This document shows, piece by piece, positions 1-11,667 of a DNA stretch of 64,000 nt. The DNA comes from Hydrangea macrophylla (lineage: Eukaryota; Streptophyta; Magnoliopsida; Cornales; Hydrangeaceae), in NCBI GenBank assembly GCA_033977485.1, contig CM066991.1, positions 53,794,850 to 53,858,849 of the forward strand, read 5' to 3'. The translations under genes were made by a program, and so were the position numbers. Positions within the stretch are counted from its first letter, which is position 1, and each line of letters opens with the position of its first letter. The notes beneath the pieces were generated by a model. It ran no database searches. It saw nothing but the letters and a program-made list of their open reading frames with translations, and was not told the DNA's origin.

Positions 1-1989
1 GAGCATTTATGAGATAAGAATCTACTTCCATGTCCAAAGTCACCATACATGAGTGAAACACCAAGCTACAAGTCCAAAATCACATTGATTATCATCTATT
101 GATTATTATTATATGCTTGATTATATGAATGTTCATCTGTCCTCACCTCATTTCTTTTTTATTTTTCTTTGTTTACTTACTAGTCCATCATCATCTAGAT
201 GATGACATGAAGTTTGAGGTGAGTGAATCCTTATGGATAGTAGCTCTTGACTTTAAAAACATGTTTGATAGATGATGATTTCAGCTTCAATACATTCCTA
301 TGTATTTTTGAAGTTGTCTTCAAAATGAAAATAATCCTCTCCAACAATCTTGGAGGCTCTTGATATGAGTTCAATATTGATATTTCAAGTGGCCATAATC
401 TCCATTTAAGTGCTGAAAGTATACTCCCAAAGCCTCTATTTCAAAACCCCTCTCAAACCCCTCATTTTGATTTCAAAGAATAAAACCCTAGTTCTTCCCA
501 AAATATTCAAAACAGTGAACAATCTGAGTTCAAAGATTTCTCTAGGACTCAATACTTAAAGTATTAATATGAGATCACTTGGAAACCTTGTTAACTCATT
601 AGAGAACACCCATGATTTTTTATTTGACTTGGAAACACTTGGAAGGGGTCCATTTGGACCCAAACATTCCTTCCAGACATTCTGTTTTTTGCTGTCACAG
701 CAGCTTGGTTGACTTTCAACTTGTTTTACAGAAACATTTTCCAAGAGTGGTCCCAACTCATATTTCCCTTAAACTTCAGTGTCTTAGGGAACGTTCTGTT
801 TAAAATGGGCCTCTAGATGTTTAGTTTTCATTTTCTAAAAGTTTTTGACATTTCAGTCGACAGTACGGATTCTATTTCTGAGTGACCTCCATTGTTTATA
901 TGATTTCTCTCAATCTGTAATAGTTATTGAGGATTGGATTTTTGATTTGTGTTTTAGACATAATAACGATAATCTCCATAATAAATCATGCATTGGAAAC
1001 ATTCCTATCCCCTTTTTTCAAATTTCACACGATCAACTCACTGTTCTATCTACTATTCACAGCAAGCATACTTTTACTTCATTTTTTTATTTGATGTTTA
1101 TATGCCTTCTAAGTTAGCTCATGTCTTAGGAAGTAGTTCATACTACATTTGTATATATCCCATGATAATTTACTTCATGCACTCATGCATATTTTAGACT
1201 TCCAAGTCACTTTAGAAAGTCCATGTACACAAACACACTACAACCTTTGCACATTCTAGGGTCATACATTGCATCTATGCAAGATTTAGGGTTTTTGTGA
1301 CCCCTAATCTAAGAGGATTATAAGGAATGAACTTGATCACACGTCCATGATTCCCCTCGATCCAACCATCCTTTCTCATCCGTCCTGGGGATCGAGAGGT
1401 CTTCTTTTCTCAAAGATTAACATGCATCATTCTAGTTTGTTAAGCATATTGATTTCTTTGATTTTCTTTGACCATTAGTTCCAAGAACGATTCATGTCCC
1501 CTTTAGATTAGGAAAACTTGATTACTTGATATGGGCCTTTCCTAGGCTTATGTGTGTGATATTTGGGCTTAGATCTTATGAATGATATCTTATCTTTCGA
1601 TCTTCCATTTCAATATTCTTATGAAATGCAATATACTACTATAGTATTAATTGTCGAACCAAACATAGTAAAAGATTATTATTTGGATGCTAATTGAGGC
1701 CCGTCGAGAGACGGGGCAAGTTGAGGGTGTTTTAGTTGCGACAAAGGCTCCTTCCTCTCTCGTACCAAAATCCCATTCTTTGGTTATGAAAAGCCGGTGC
1801 CCTTTATTCGTTTGGGTGAGTAAAATTGGGTTTCTTGGTTCCCTAAAGACCAAGTGGCGACTCTATATCTGTTTTCAACAGACCCTTTTCTTTTCTTTCA
1901 AATCAATTTCAAAACAAAGGAAAATCAATTCCTAAACCCCGCCGAAAACAAGAAACGGGTGGTGGGCTCACGAAGGCCGCGTGTCCACA
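1..1989 (+). repeat. 5' LTR of element 1, truncated by the window start
   Basis: Bases from 1 onward match the 3' LTR from 18488 onward almost without gaps. The LTR ends with TGTCCACA at 1982-1989, the inverted complement of the LTR start TGTGGACA seen at 17227. Relative to the 3' LTR it keeps an extra block of about 257 bp (397-653). A primer-binding site follows directly, which fixes the end. Confidence 0.88.
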
Positions 1990-1992
1990 ATC

Positions 1993-2011
1993 TGGCGACT
2001 CAGCTGGGGAC
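1993..2011 (+). promoter_or_regulatory. Primer-binding site of element 1
   Basis: TGGCGACTCAGCTGGGGAC begins three bases after the LTR end. It starts with TGG, the complement of the tRNA CCA tail, and resembles the tRNA-Arg-type PBS reported for Ogre/Tat elements. The tRNA assignment is from memory and unchecked; the position and the TGG start are seen directly. Confidence 0.75.
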
Positions 2012-3311
2012 TTTTATTTTAAAACAAAATAAATACAGAGGTTTGACTCATAAGAAGCATCTTTAAAATCATCTTTTTACTATGTCTGGTTCACCGCATT
2101 GCACTCTTGCATTTCCCCTCTGACAGTGTCTGAAACGCAGTGCTGACATTGTTCAAGTCTTGCTATGCCAGGGCATAAGCCACCGTTGATACTGTACCTT
2201 CTAAGGTATATAAAAAAAAGTAACAACTTCCGTATTGTCTTTCTAATGGTATATTGGAACTCTTGTCAATGGACCCTCTTTGACTAAACCCAACCTTTGC
2301 ATATAGATTCCTGTAGAACCTTTTATAGGACTGCTCATTTATCTTTTCAGATAGGACAATGTGATGTAACTACTATATGCCCTGATGGGATTACCTGTGC
2401 GGTGTAGACGCTTATGTGGAACAAGGCAGAACATCTTTCTTATGATTCCCAAGGCAATCACTCACATGTGATCACATTAAGTCAACTTGCCTAGGCACCA
2501 TGATAAGGATGTCTGCTCCATGACCACAAAGATATATACCGTAAACCTTGTTTGTTGGTCCTAAGTCATAGGAGTATGAAAACTGGCTTGACAATATGAT
2601 CACCATCGTCAACTACTTCCGTCATATAACATGTTTCTCCCAGAAACTCTGTCCAAATATCCCAGATATAACATGTTTCTCCCAGAAATGCTATCTAGAT
2701 ATCCTAGATATAACCTGTTTCTCCCAGAAATGCTGTCCAGATATCCCAAATCTAACATGTTTCTCCCAGAAACGCTGTCCAGATATCCCAGATATAACCT
2801 ATTTCTCCAGAAACGCTATTCAGATATCCTAGATATAACCTGTTTCTCCCAGAAACTCTGTCCGGATATCCAAGATATAACCTATTTCTCCCAAAAATTC
2901 TGTCTGGACTCCTTAAAATGTCCTGGAAACCCCTATTATCCCCTGGTGATCATACTGGAAGGAAAGGTTAGCACACTCTGTATGGCTAGGACCTTACCTG
3001 TTTAACTGCTATTTGCTAGAAGTAAGAGCATCATGTAGATTAGGGCTTGCATCCACATGCTTGTCTCATTTGCATGCACCATACCTGTCAGTCCACACGT
3101 ACTGTCTCAATCAGTCTATACATGAGTCAATCCACAATTGTTAACATCACTGTCATTATCTGTCTAGAGTCATCATTGTCAGAACCTGATACAATCCTCT
3201 CAAATCTATAGGGTCACTATAGATTCTAAAAAGTCAGCAGTTGGGATCTCGTCCTGGGTCAGAAATTCAAAAAATCGTTTGGTCAAAATCAGCCCGACAA
3301 GTTATTTCAGC
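2012..3311 (+). other. Leader between PBS and gag of element 1
   Basis: About 1.3 kb separates the PBS from the first gag-like ATG. It has no long conserved ORF except the frame carried by the 42-bp tandem repeat. The sequence directly before the gag ATG (3302-3311, TTATTTCAG then C) looks like a splice acceptor, so splicing of the leader is possible but unproven. Confidence 0.55.
2625..2912 (+). repeat. 42-bp tandem repeat, about 7 units
   Basis: Units start at 2625, 2667, 2709, 2751, 2793, 2834 and 2876. Each holds a core like TATAACATGTTTCTCCCAGA followed by a CTGTCCAGATATCC-like half. The fifth unit is 41 bp and the last is partial and diverged. Because 42 is divisible by three, the forward frame starting at 2631 stays open as a 14-residue repeat ending near 3005. 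It lies in the untranslated leader of element 1. Confidence 0.9.
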
Positions 3312-5110
3312 ATGAATAAAGAAGAGTTAGAAAATAAGGTAACCGAGTTGGGAACAACCATAAGTGAGCAGTCTGACAGCCTGGCCCAAGTCTTGAAGTT
3401 CGTAGAAGAATTGAAACAGCAGCAACCGTAGTATCCGCCTAGTTTCCCTCTGCCACCGGGTTTCATGCCACAACCACCGTCAGGGTTTTTACCACGTCCT
3501 GAGAATAATGGAGAAGAAGATTGGTTTCAAGGGGTCCCAATGCTTGTATATGAGAAGAAGTTTCAAGAGAAAGGATAAGGTTAACAAGCTAGAAAGCGTA
3601 CTGATAAAAAGCAAAGGGGTTGATGACTACATGCTAGACCTGTAAGGCATTTTTGAGGCCTGTTAAACTAAAACTGCCAGAAAACTTCAAGATGCCTGCC
3701 ATTGACCATTTCGATGGAACTGGAAATCCGAAATGTCATGTAAAGCTATGTATAAGCATCTTCCAGTCAATGGGTTGCACTCATGAGCACATTGCGATGC
3801 TGTTTCCACAAACTCTCACAAAGTCTGCGCTGTCATGGTTCCTTACCTTGGACGCTTCCAAAACTCGAGCATGAAAAGACATCATTCGGGTATTCGTTGA
3901 TCACTATTCTTACAATCAAGAGCTGGATGTCACAATCAGGGATTTGGAAACTACTCGACAGAACAACAATGAATCTTTTACTTCGTTTCTGAGCAGATGG
4001 AGGAACAAAGTGGCCCAAATGACCCACCGACCTATTGAAAAGGAATAGGTGAGAATGCTAATCCAGAATCTGCAACCACTCTACCATGAGAAACTGTTCT
4101 ATCAATCCATCTTCACCTTTGAAGAGTTGTTTGAAGTCGGGTCTCGAATTGAAGATGCTATCAGGGAAGGGAAGATTAAGAAGGAAGAGCCTCCAAGCCA
4201 GTCAAAAAGGCCCAATTACTCCCAGAACCTTTGGATGGCAATGCCCTCAGCAGTCAACCCATGGCATATCCTCCTTGACCGTACCAACCCTCCAACTAAG
4301 CAAATTCCTCCAATTGCCCTTTCCAGAAAAAGCCTCCTCGTAATTTCGCCAAGCTAGAAATCTCCCTCTCCTCAGCCTTGGACCGCCTCCTCAAAAAGGG
4401 CCACCTCCAACTCCTTCAGCCTCAAAACACCTCGCTTCTGCCAAACTGTGACATGTCTAGACGATGCACCTACCACCAATCCCCTGGCTACAACACCAAT
4501 GATTGCATGCGCCTTCGCCATGATATCCAATACCTCATTGACCAGAACATCATTGAGCCACCTCCAAAGCAGCCCCATGTCACCCAAAATCCCCTGCCAA
4601 ACCACTAAAATATTAGCTTCATTGAGTCTAGCCCCATACCCTTCAACCTTACCACCTATATCACCCCTATAGGACTTTCCTTACCCAGCATTGGCATCCC
4701 AAATTCGGCGAGGATTCATCTGATTGAAGGAGAGGAGGAAGAATGGCAGCAACAGCTAAATGACGAACGAGATTTATTCTTCCTAAACGAACGAGATTTG
4801 TTCTTGATCTAGGGGTGGTGGAGCTCAAGTGGTATGATCCCAATGATGAAAGTGATGCCTCTATCTGGAATGAGCCAGAGAAACCACTCGTAGAAATAGA
4901 TTGTGATTAGTTTAAAGAAGATGGGACTATAGAACCTGCCGAGATTGATCATCTGACTAGGTCAGGCCGTCATTATTAGCCTCCGCAGTCTACCACTGAG
5001 GCCATCAAGAAAGGGCCAATCAAAGACAAGGGGAAAGGAAAAATAGATGAGGTCATCGAAGAGGACAATGAGTTGATTAAGTAGTTGAAGAAGACTCAGG
5101 CACATCTCTC
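3312..5110 (+). pseudogene. gag: gag pseudogene of element 1
   Basis: The ATG at 3312 opens a frame that meets an in-frame TAG at 3429. The gag core follows in another frame at about 3653-3874, with the FKMPAIDHFDGTGNP-type opening and a later ALSWF motif typical of plant Retrotrans_gag. It continues after a shift at 4049-4357. Near 4450-4590 a Cys/His segment (RRCTYHQSPGYNTNDC) resembles the zinc-knuckle-like region of these gags. From about 4610 to 5110 lies an acidic linker with several stops. Gag would form the virus-like particle and package RNA. This copy cannot make a full-length product. Confidence 0.82.
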
Positions 5111-5123
5111 GATGTAGGACATC

Positions 5124-6173
5124 ATGGTAACATCTTACAAGCATAAGCAGGCCGTGTTAAATGCCTTGGCTGGAATTGAGGTCCCCATTGATGCTGCACC
5201 GAAAGTTATGGTGGCCTTCTTAAGTACACTCACCCCCGATCCAGTCATCACCTTCTCCGATGAGGATCTACCACCGGAAGGATCTGTGTATAGCAAAGCT
5301 TTGTACATCACTGTCGGATGCAAGGGGCAGTAGGTGCCATTCTGTCTAGTTGATACAGGCTCCGCCTTAAATGTTTGTGCTCTAAGGACCGCCACTGCCA
5401 TGGGGGTCAACGTCCTTGACATCATACCATTCATGCAATCCGTAAGGGCCTACGATAACACCAAGAGAAATGTGATGGGGACTGTTTCTCTCCATTTCCG
5501 AGTAGGGTCTTTGGTTTACACTAAACTCTTCCAAGTTATGGATATACTTGCCTCATTCAACTTGCTAATTGGGAGGCCCTGGCTGCATGTCAACAAAGCG
5601 GTGTCATCTACTGTGCACCAAATGATCAAATACATTCATGAGAAAGAGGTGAAAATCATCCTTGGCAACAGTTGGGAAAATGAGGCCTTTCCAAGCTATG
5701 CTCCCGTCTTTGAAATCCAAATACCTGAACTAGAAGAAGGAGAAATCGGAGGATTCTTCATGGAAAAGATCCATATGATTAGTGATGGAGACAGGTTCCC
5801 CGAGATCCACTCCGCGGTGGTCAATATCATCCGCAAAATGAACTACTTCCCTGGAATGGGATTGGGCCGACGCCAACAAGGGATTCGTGAGTTCCCTCAG
5901 ATCAAAGGACAAAAAGGCACTTTCAGATTGGGGTACAAGCCCACTTAAGAGGACATCGAGCTCCAAAAGCTGTGGAAGAAGAGAGTGAAGAGTCTCCCAC
6001 TATACCGCAAGACCTTGAATGGTCAATTCATCAAAGAAGGGGATGACTTTCCCTATTTTGGATTCCCAGAACCTTGCATTAGACCACCAGAAAAAGGCAC
6101 CCCGGGATTGAGATCTTCGTTGACAGTGAAAGGCACCCCTATCAAGATCCGTTCTATCCTGAAGAAGTTGTGA
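5124..6173 (+). pseudogene. Protease and G-patch-like region of element 1
   Basis: The frame 5334-5948 starts just after a TAG and carries an aspartic protease active site, LVDTGSALNV (about 5344-5373), then LIGRPWLH, the second conserved retropepsin element. At about 5838-5885 the frame contains NYFPGMGLGRRQQGI, which resembles a G-patch core (an RNA-binding Gly-rich motif). A downstream frame (5985-6173) continues with a KTLNGQF segment also seen in the remnant at 20978-22782. The protease would mature Gag-Pol. The G-patch call rests on the motif only. Confidence 0.75.
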
Positions 6174-6639
6174 AAACCCAGAGGAGGACTGGTTAAAGTA
6201 CCTAGACACTGAAGCCATCAAGAAAATATGGGAAGAGTTCGCTGAAGAGAAAGAAGGAAAGAGGGCCAAGAGCCAAGATGATCAGATCATGCCAACTGAG
6301 GAGGGTCTGAGCAACCAGGCTGTAGAGTCATCTTTCTGTATCTCCCTATCCCCTGTTCCCCCGGAGTTTGTACTTCTGATTATCAAGTCTGTACCAAAGT
6401 CGGCTATTGTAAGCCCACCAGTGTCTGATGTAATCACTCCATCTGTTATGAATGAAATGAAAGACGGTTCTGCTTACTCCTCTGTGTCTAATACTTGTGA
6501 ATGCACAGATCCCTCCGAGAATCTCCCAATCGAACTAAAGAAACTAATTAAAAAACCACCTGCTTATAAAATAATCGAAGATACTTTATCAATTAACCTA
6601 GGTGAAAAGGATAATCCAAAAATTGTACAAATTGGGAAA

Positions 6640-8030
6640 AATTGACTCTCTTGCTAAAAGAATTCAAAGATGTTTTTGCTTGGTCTTATGAGGATATGCC
6701 TGGGGTCGATCCCGACATTGTCCAACATCGTATTCCTCTTCTCCCTAATTCTAAACCTATTTAGCAGAAACTGAGGCGCATGAGACCGGAATGGGTACTA
6801 AAGGTTAAAGAAGAGGTAGAAAAACAGTTCAAGGCAGGGTTTATCATTGTTACAGAGTATCCGGAATGGGTTGCCAACATCGTGCCAGTCCCTAAGAAGG
6901 TTGGAAAAGTTTGCGTGTGCGTTGACTTCCGTGATCTATACAAAGCCAGTCCAAAGGACGACTTCCCGCTTCCCCATATTAATGTCTTGGAAGATAACAC
7001 TGCGGGACATGAGCTACTGTCGTTCATGGATGGTTTCTCAGGGTACAATCAGATTCTAATGGCACAGGAAGATCGGGAAAAGACAACATTCACCACGCCT
7101 TGGGGGACCTACTACTACAGAGTGATGCCTTTCGGACTTAAGAACGCTGGAGCAACCTACCAAAGGGCTGCCACCACTCTGTTGCATGACATGATTCACA
7201 AGGAAGTAGAAGTGTATGTAGATGACATGATTGTAAAATCCAAGGATAGAGAGGGACACTTGGTGGCATTGGAGAAGTTTTTTGAAAGGTTGTGCAAATA
7301 CAAGATGAGGCTGAATCCAAAGAAGTGTACTTTCGGTGTGACCTCTGGAAAGCTCCTGGGTTTTTTCATTACGCAGAGGGGGATATAGGTTGATCCCTCT
7401 AAGATCAAGGTAATTCTGGAAATGGCCCCGCCGCAGAATGAAAAAGAAGTGAGAGGATTCCTCGGAAGGATCCAATTCATCACCCGCTTCATCTCTAAGC
7501 TCACAACTACATGCGATCCCTTGTTCCGATTACTGAGGAAATGAGAGAAGTTCCAATGGGATGACCAATGCCAAGCCACATTTGACAAGATAAAAGCCTA
7601 CCTTCAAAATCTGCCCATCCTTTCACCACCCATTCCTCACAAGCCCTTACGTCTTTACCTATCTGTCTCCGAAAATGCTATGGGTTGTATGCTAGCCCAG
7701 GAAGGAGAAGAAAGCCACTCTAAAAAAGCCACATATTACCTTAGCAAGAGGATGACTGGGTATGAGCTCAATTACTCTGCCCTCGAAAAAATGTGTTGGG
7801 CCTTAGTCTGGTGCACCCGCCGATTAAGGCACCCTTTCCGATTGTGCCATATCCCGCATGGATCCTCCAAAATACCTCCTCAAAAAACCTGCCCTGATCG
7901 GTCGTATATCCCATTGGCTACTTTTACGATCTGAATTCGATATCAAGTATGTGACAAGCAAGTCTGTAAAAGGGAAAACTATAGCTGAGCATCTTGCGGA
8001 ACATGCCGTTGACTCCAAAGAAAATGGAGA
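6640..8030 (+). pseudogene. Reverse transcriptase and RNase H (RT-RH) pseudogene of element 1
   Basis: The region starts with the pre-RT segment KEFKDVFAWSYEDMPG (about 6659). RT motifs follow in order: VCVDFRDL, FMDGFSGYNQI, MPFGLKNAGATYQR and the catalytic YVDDM (about 7216-7230). The connection and Ty3-type RNase H continue through LYLSVSENAMGCMLAQEG to about 7850. In-frame stops are visible at 6762 (TAG), 7386 (TAG) and near 7542 (TGA), with a frame change near 7850. These proteins would copy the genomic RNA into cDNA. The catalytic YVDD is intact but the reading frame is broken. Confidence 0.88.
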
Positions 8031-8703
8031 CTTCCCATTTTCGGATGAGAATATCATGGAAATCAAAGAAAAACAGTGGAAGTTGTACTTTGATGGGGCA
8101 GCCAACATGAAAGCCTACGGAGTAGGAATGATTCTGGTATCACCAAATGGGGACCATACCCCACTGGCAGTCAAGCTCAATTATAACTCCACCAACAACA
8201 CTGGTGAATATGAGGCATGCATTTTAGGGATGGAAGCGGCCATAGAATTAAAAGTTTATAAATTGGACGTCTTCGGAGATTCAAACCTCATTGTATCACA
8301 AGCTAGAAGAGAATGGAAAGTGAAAGAGGAAAGGTTGAAGCCCTATCATGACCATCTCGATGGAATCAAGAGACAGTTCAAGAACATAACATTCTTCTAC
8401 CTGCCCAGTGAAGAGAACCAGTTAGCAGATTCATTGGCCACTCTAGCCTCCATGATCAAAATCCCTGTGGGAGTCAAAATGATGCCTCTGGTAATCGAGC
8501 AAAGATACGAACCGTCATTTAGCATGATTGCTGCAATCGAGGAAGAAGATAATGAAACACCATGGTACCGAGATGTTTGGGACTTCATAGAAAAGGGAAT
8601 GTATCCCCAAGAATCTTCCGAGAAGGACAAAAGAGCAATTCAAAGGTTCGCAGCACAGTTCATCATTTGCGGGGGAAAATTGTTGAAGAAATTAAGGGTA
8701 TAA
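8031..8703 (+). pseudogene. Second, archaeal-type RNase H (aRNH) of element 1
   Basis: Inside the open frame 7858-8703 lies a complete second RNase H fold. It carries the motif LYFDGAANMKAYGVG (about 8088-8130), then GEYEAC, FGDSNLIV and NQLADSLA, which together hold the D-E-D-D catalytic residues. A second RNase H placed between RT-RH and integrase is diagnostic of the Tat lineage. The domain itself has no internal stop, but the frame ends at 8701 before the integrase, so it is part of a broken polyprotein. Confidence 0.85.
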
Positions 8704-8722
8704 TGGTCACAATCTGACTTGC

Positions 8723-9808
8723 TTGATCGAAAAGAGCGCTAGAAGAATGATGGAAGAAATACATGAAGGGGTGTGCGGTCCACACATGAACGGTCACATG
8801 TTGGCCAAGAAAATGGTAAGACAAGGGTACTATTGGACAACATTGGAGAAAGATTGTTGTGAATACGTGAGAAGGTGCCATAAGTGCCTGATCCACGCAA
8901 TCATGATGCATGTACCACCATCTCTGTCTATAGCATGACCTCACCATGGCCATTCTCAACCTGGGGAATCGATATCATGGGCAAAATTGTTCCAAAGGCC
9001 TCGAATGGGAATCGATACATTTTGGTGGCCATCAACTACTTCACAAAATGGGTGGAAGCTACATCTTACACCAAGTTGGGAGCCAAGGAAGTGGCCAAAT
9101 TTATCAAGAGGAATCTCATCTGCGCTATGGCGTCCCCCATGAGATAACTTCGGACAACGGAAGTCATTTCAAAGCAGAGGTCAGGGATTTGTTTGACGAA
9201 TACAAAATCACTTATCATAAATCATCACCATACAGGCTGCAAACCAATGGGGCAGTTGAAGCTGTAAACAAGAATGTCAAGTCCATACTACAAAAGTCGG
9301 TTGATACTTACAAAGACTGGCACGAGAAACTACCATTTGTGTTGTGGGGATACAGAACCTCGATAAGGACGTCTACAGGAGCGACTCCTTATTCACTGGT
9401 GTATGGTATGGAAGCAGTACTCCCGGTCAAGATAGAGTTACCATCCCTGTGAGTGATGGCAGAATGTGAAATTTCAGAATCTGACTGGTTAAGGGAAAGG
9501 TATGAAGAATTGGCTCTCATAGATGAAAAGCGCCTGACGGCAATCGATCATGTCCGAATCTATCAAAAGAGGATAGCCCGTGCTTTCAACAAGAGGGTTC
9601 GTTCGAGGAAAATTGTCAAGGGTGACCTTGTTCTTAAGGAATTGCGAGCCCCAATTTTTGATCCACACGGAAAGATCAAACCTAAATGGTAGGCCCTTAT
9701 ATCGTCAAAACTATCCTTTTCGGAGGAGCAACCTACCTCATGGACCTCGATGGTGTCGAATTCAAAGAACCAGTCAACATGGATCGCCTCAAAAAGTATT
9801 ATGCCTGA
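8723..9808 (+). pseudogene. Integrase pseudogene of element 1
   Basis: An HHCC zinc-binding module spans about 8758-8900 (HEGVCGPH, then CHKCL). The catalytic core has WGIDIMGK with the first Asp, ITSDNGSHF with the second and a TNGAVEAVNK segment with the Glu. The core is split by frameshifts near 8930 and 9140, the frame breaks again at 9450 and 9690, and the C-terminal GATYLMDLDG segment ends in a stop at 9806-9808. Integrase would insert the cDNA into the genome. This copy is inactive. Confidence 0.87.
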
Positions 9809-9834
9809 CCATTCCCCAAAATCTTTCAAGCTTT

Positions 9835-9880
9835 GCCCTGAACTATGCTCGACCTGATTCCCACTCGGGGATACGTAGTC
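9835..9880 (+). repeat. CTACGT/ACGTAG stem-loop repeat, copy 1
   Basis: CCTGAACTATGCTCGACCTG is followed by GGGGATACGTAGTC. It matches copies at 9941-9989 and 17011-17055 and lies directly after pol. The outer stem is imperfect here. Confidence 0.6.
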
Positions 9881-9940
9881 AATCGCATCGGTTAGGTTGT
9901 CCCACATACCTAAAAATCAACCCACTTCTTTCCTACCATG

Positions 9941-9989
9941 GCCTGAACTACGTTGGACCTGATCCCTGCTCGGGGGTACATAGGCAGAC
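9941..9989 (+). repeat. CTACGT/ACGTAG stem-loop repeat, copy 2
   Basis: The core GAACTACGTTGGACCTGATC is followed by a CGGGGGTACATAGGCAG tail. It is the second copy, 106 bp after the first. Confidence 0.6.
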
Positions 9990-10193
9990 TTTAAAAAAAA
10001 AAGAAGGATGGCTCACTAGGTTGAAAATTCGAAAGGACGCCTAGGAAAAAATTAGGGCTAAATGCAAAGTAAGCACTAACAAAAGAGAGAAAATAGCTCG
10101 CTAGGTCACTCCACCAGTGCCTAGGCAAAAATTATGAGCATATGAGAGAAATAAAGTCGCGGTCCTTACCATAACCCGAAACCATCCTTCACA

Positions 10194-10312
10194 CTAGGGG
10201 CAAACTTCGGGCCCCCGCCTCGTTTGCCTAAACCCCTCCTAAACTAGGGGCAAACGTCAGTCATCTACCTTGTTTTCTTGATAACCATCCATATCCCAAA
10301 CTAGGGGCAAAC
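10194..10312 (+). repeat. Three CTAGGGGCAAAC motifs resembling the PPT
   Basis: CTAGGGGCAAAC occurs at 10194, 10244 and 10301, each followed by a CGTTTGCC/CGTTTCCC-like block (units of about 50-57 bp). The real PPT before the 3' LTR (17213-17226) shares the GGGGCAAAC core. The copies lie between pol and the antisense genes. Confidence 0.7.
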
Positions 10313-10611
10313 TTCGGCTACCTGCCTCGTTTCCCTCTAAATCACCTCGGCATGCCCAAACAAGTACCAAAATGCGACATCTAATCAAGAATCATGTTAC
10401 AAAATGTTTTTAATAATCCAAAATGCATAAAAGAAGGTTCTCCAGGTAACCAGGTTTCACCAATAAACAAGCCTCGAATATTACATAAGCAGGAACGACA
10501 GAAAAATAAAAGTTCTTCAGAAAGCGATCACAAATATCAAAGATACTTGGAGGAAGAAGCAGAATCAGTCGAGTCTAGTTTTATTTTTATCTTTTATTTC
10601 TTCAAAGGTCT

Positions 10612-11667
10612 TTAGAAATAGGCTTTTACTCGGCAGGCCCAGCCACTGATGAAAGCAGCAATAGTGACAGCCCTGACTCTGGAAGCAAAGGCCCTCTCAG
10701 TAAACCCCCGGGGGACCTCCTGAACTCGCCCGTACTGCCTGGCCAATCGGTGAGGATGATAAAAAGAAGTTTCCCTTAGACCCATCAGCCACACTCTCGG
10801 GTGATCCCTGAGGCTTGTGGTCACAGCATGGAGGCCCCAACGCCCCACAATCCAGTAAATGTCGGCCTCAGATAAAGCACCCATCATGCTAACCCAATCG
10901 GCAGAAGTGCAATGTGGATGAAGCATGGCCCAGCGGATGTAAACTGGTGGCACGCTACCTATCCATAACTGAATGCGCTCATAGAGTCAAGCCTGTAACA
11001 CCAAAGGCGCTCCAGAAAGAAGAAGAGTTCCTTGGTTGTAAGCGTTACCCAAACCATTTAGGGTTTCAGCTAGAACCATGGCCATGGGTTTCTTACTTAA
11101 TTTCAGCCCAAGGCACACACGTACCAAGTCACTAGAAGTACTCGAGAACAAGAAGTGCGAAGTCATGCATAATATCAGAGCAGCCCCGCGGGTAGCATCA
11201 CATACTCTAGGATTCCCAGGACTAGCATATCAGGCAATGATGGAAGCAATGTCAAGAACCTCACCATGAATTAATCGGCGGGAGATAACAGCGAAACAGT
11301 TCAAGTATTCAGCCAAGCCTCGTGTAGGATTGAGGGTATCAGCAGAAGGAAGAATCAGGTCTGAGTCAGGATCAAAGCCAAGGATAGCACAGAACTCCTC
11401 GAACAGGGGGCATATCTCCAGGCTGTTGAAATTAAAGATATGATTTACCAGGTCCCAATGGGTAATGGCAGCACGCATGAATTCGGCATTCAAAGCCATC
11501 TGGCGAAGGGAGAATAGTTCGGTCATACCGTAACTGAAAAGGTTGATCCGTTCCACACCATCTGTAATGTTCAGCCAAACCGTGAGTTGAGCAGGATCGT
11601 ACAATGCCATGTTTTCTGTCGCGGAGCTAGCAAAATTCAAAATTTTGGCAGCACCTCCCCGTTTCAT
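10612..11667 (-). pseudogene. Antisense DUF7745-like plant gene carried by element 1
   Basis: Reading the minus strand from the ATG at 11665-11667 gives a single frame of about 352 codons to a TAA at 10612. It is broken only by TGA codons at about 11230 and 10990, both plausible CGA-to-TGA changes. The product starts MKRGGAAKILNFASS and contains FNFNSLEICPLFEEFCAILGF and a later RLARQYGRVQEVP segment. Both resemble the DUF7745/plant mobile domain-like proteins often annotated near plant transposons. No function is established. It lies downstream of, and in the same antisense orientation as, the PMD gene at 11964-15381. The family assignment is from recognition, not a search. Confidence 0.65.

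Noticed and set aside
2625..2912. 42-bp repeats as a CRISPR array
   Set aside because: There are no distinct spacers; units are contiguous diverged tandem copies in a plant retroelement leader.
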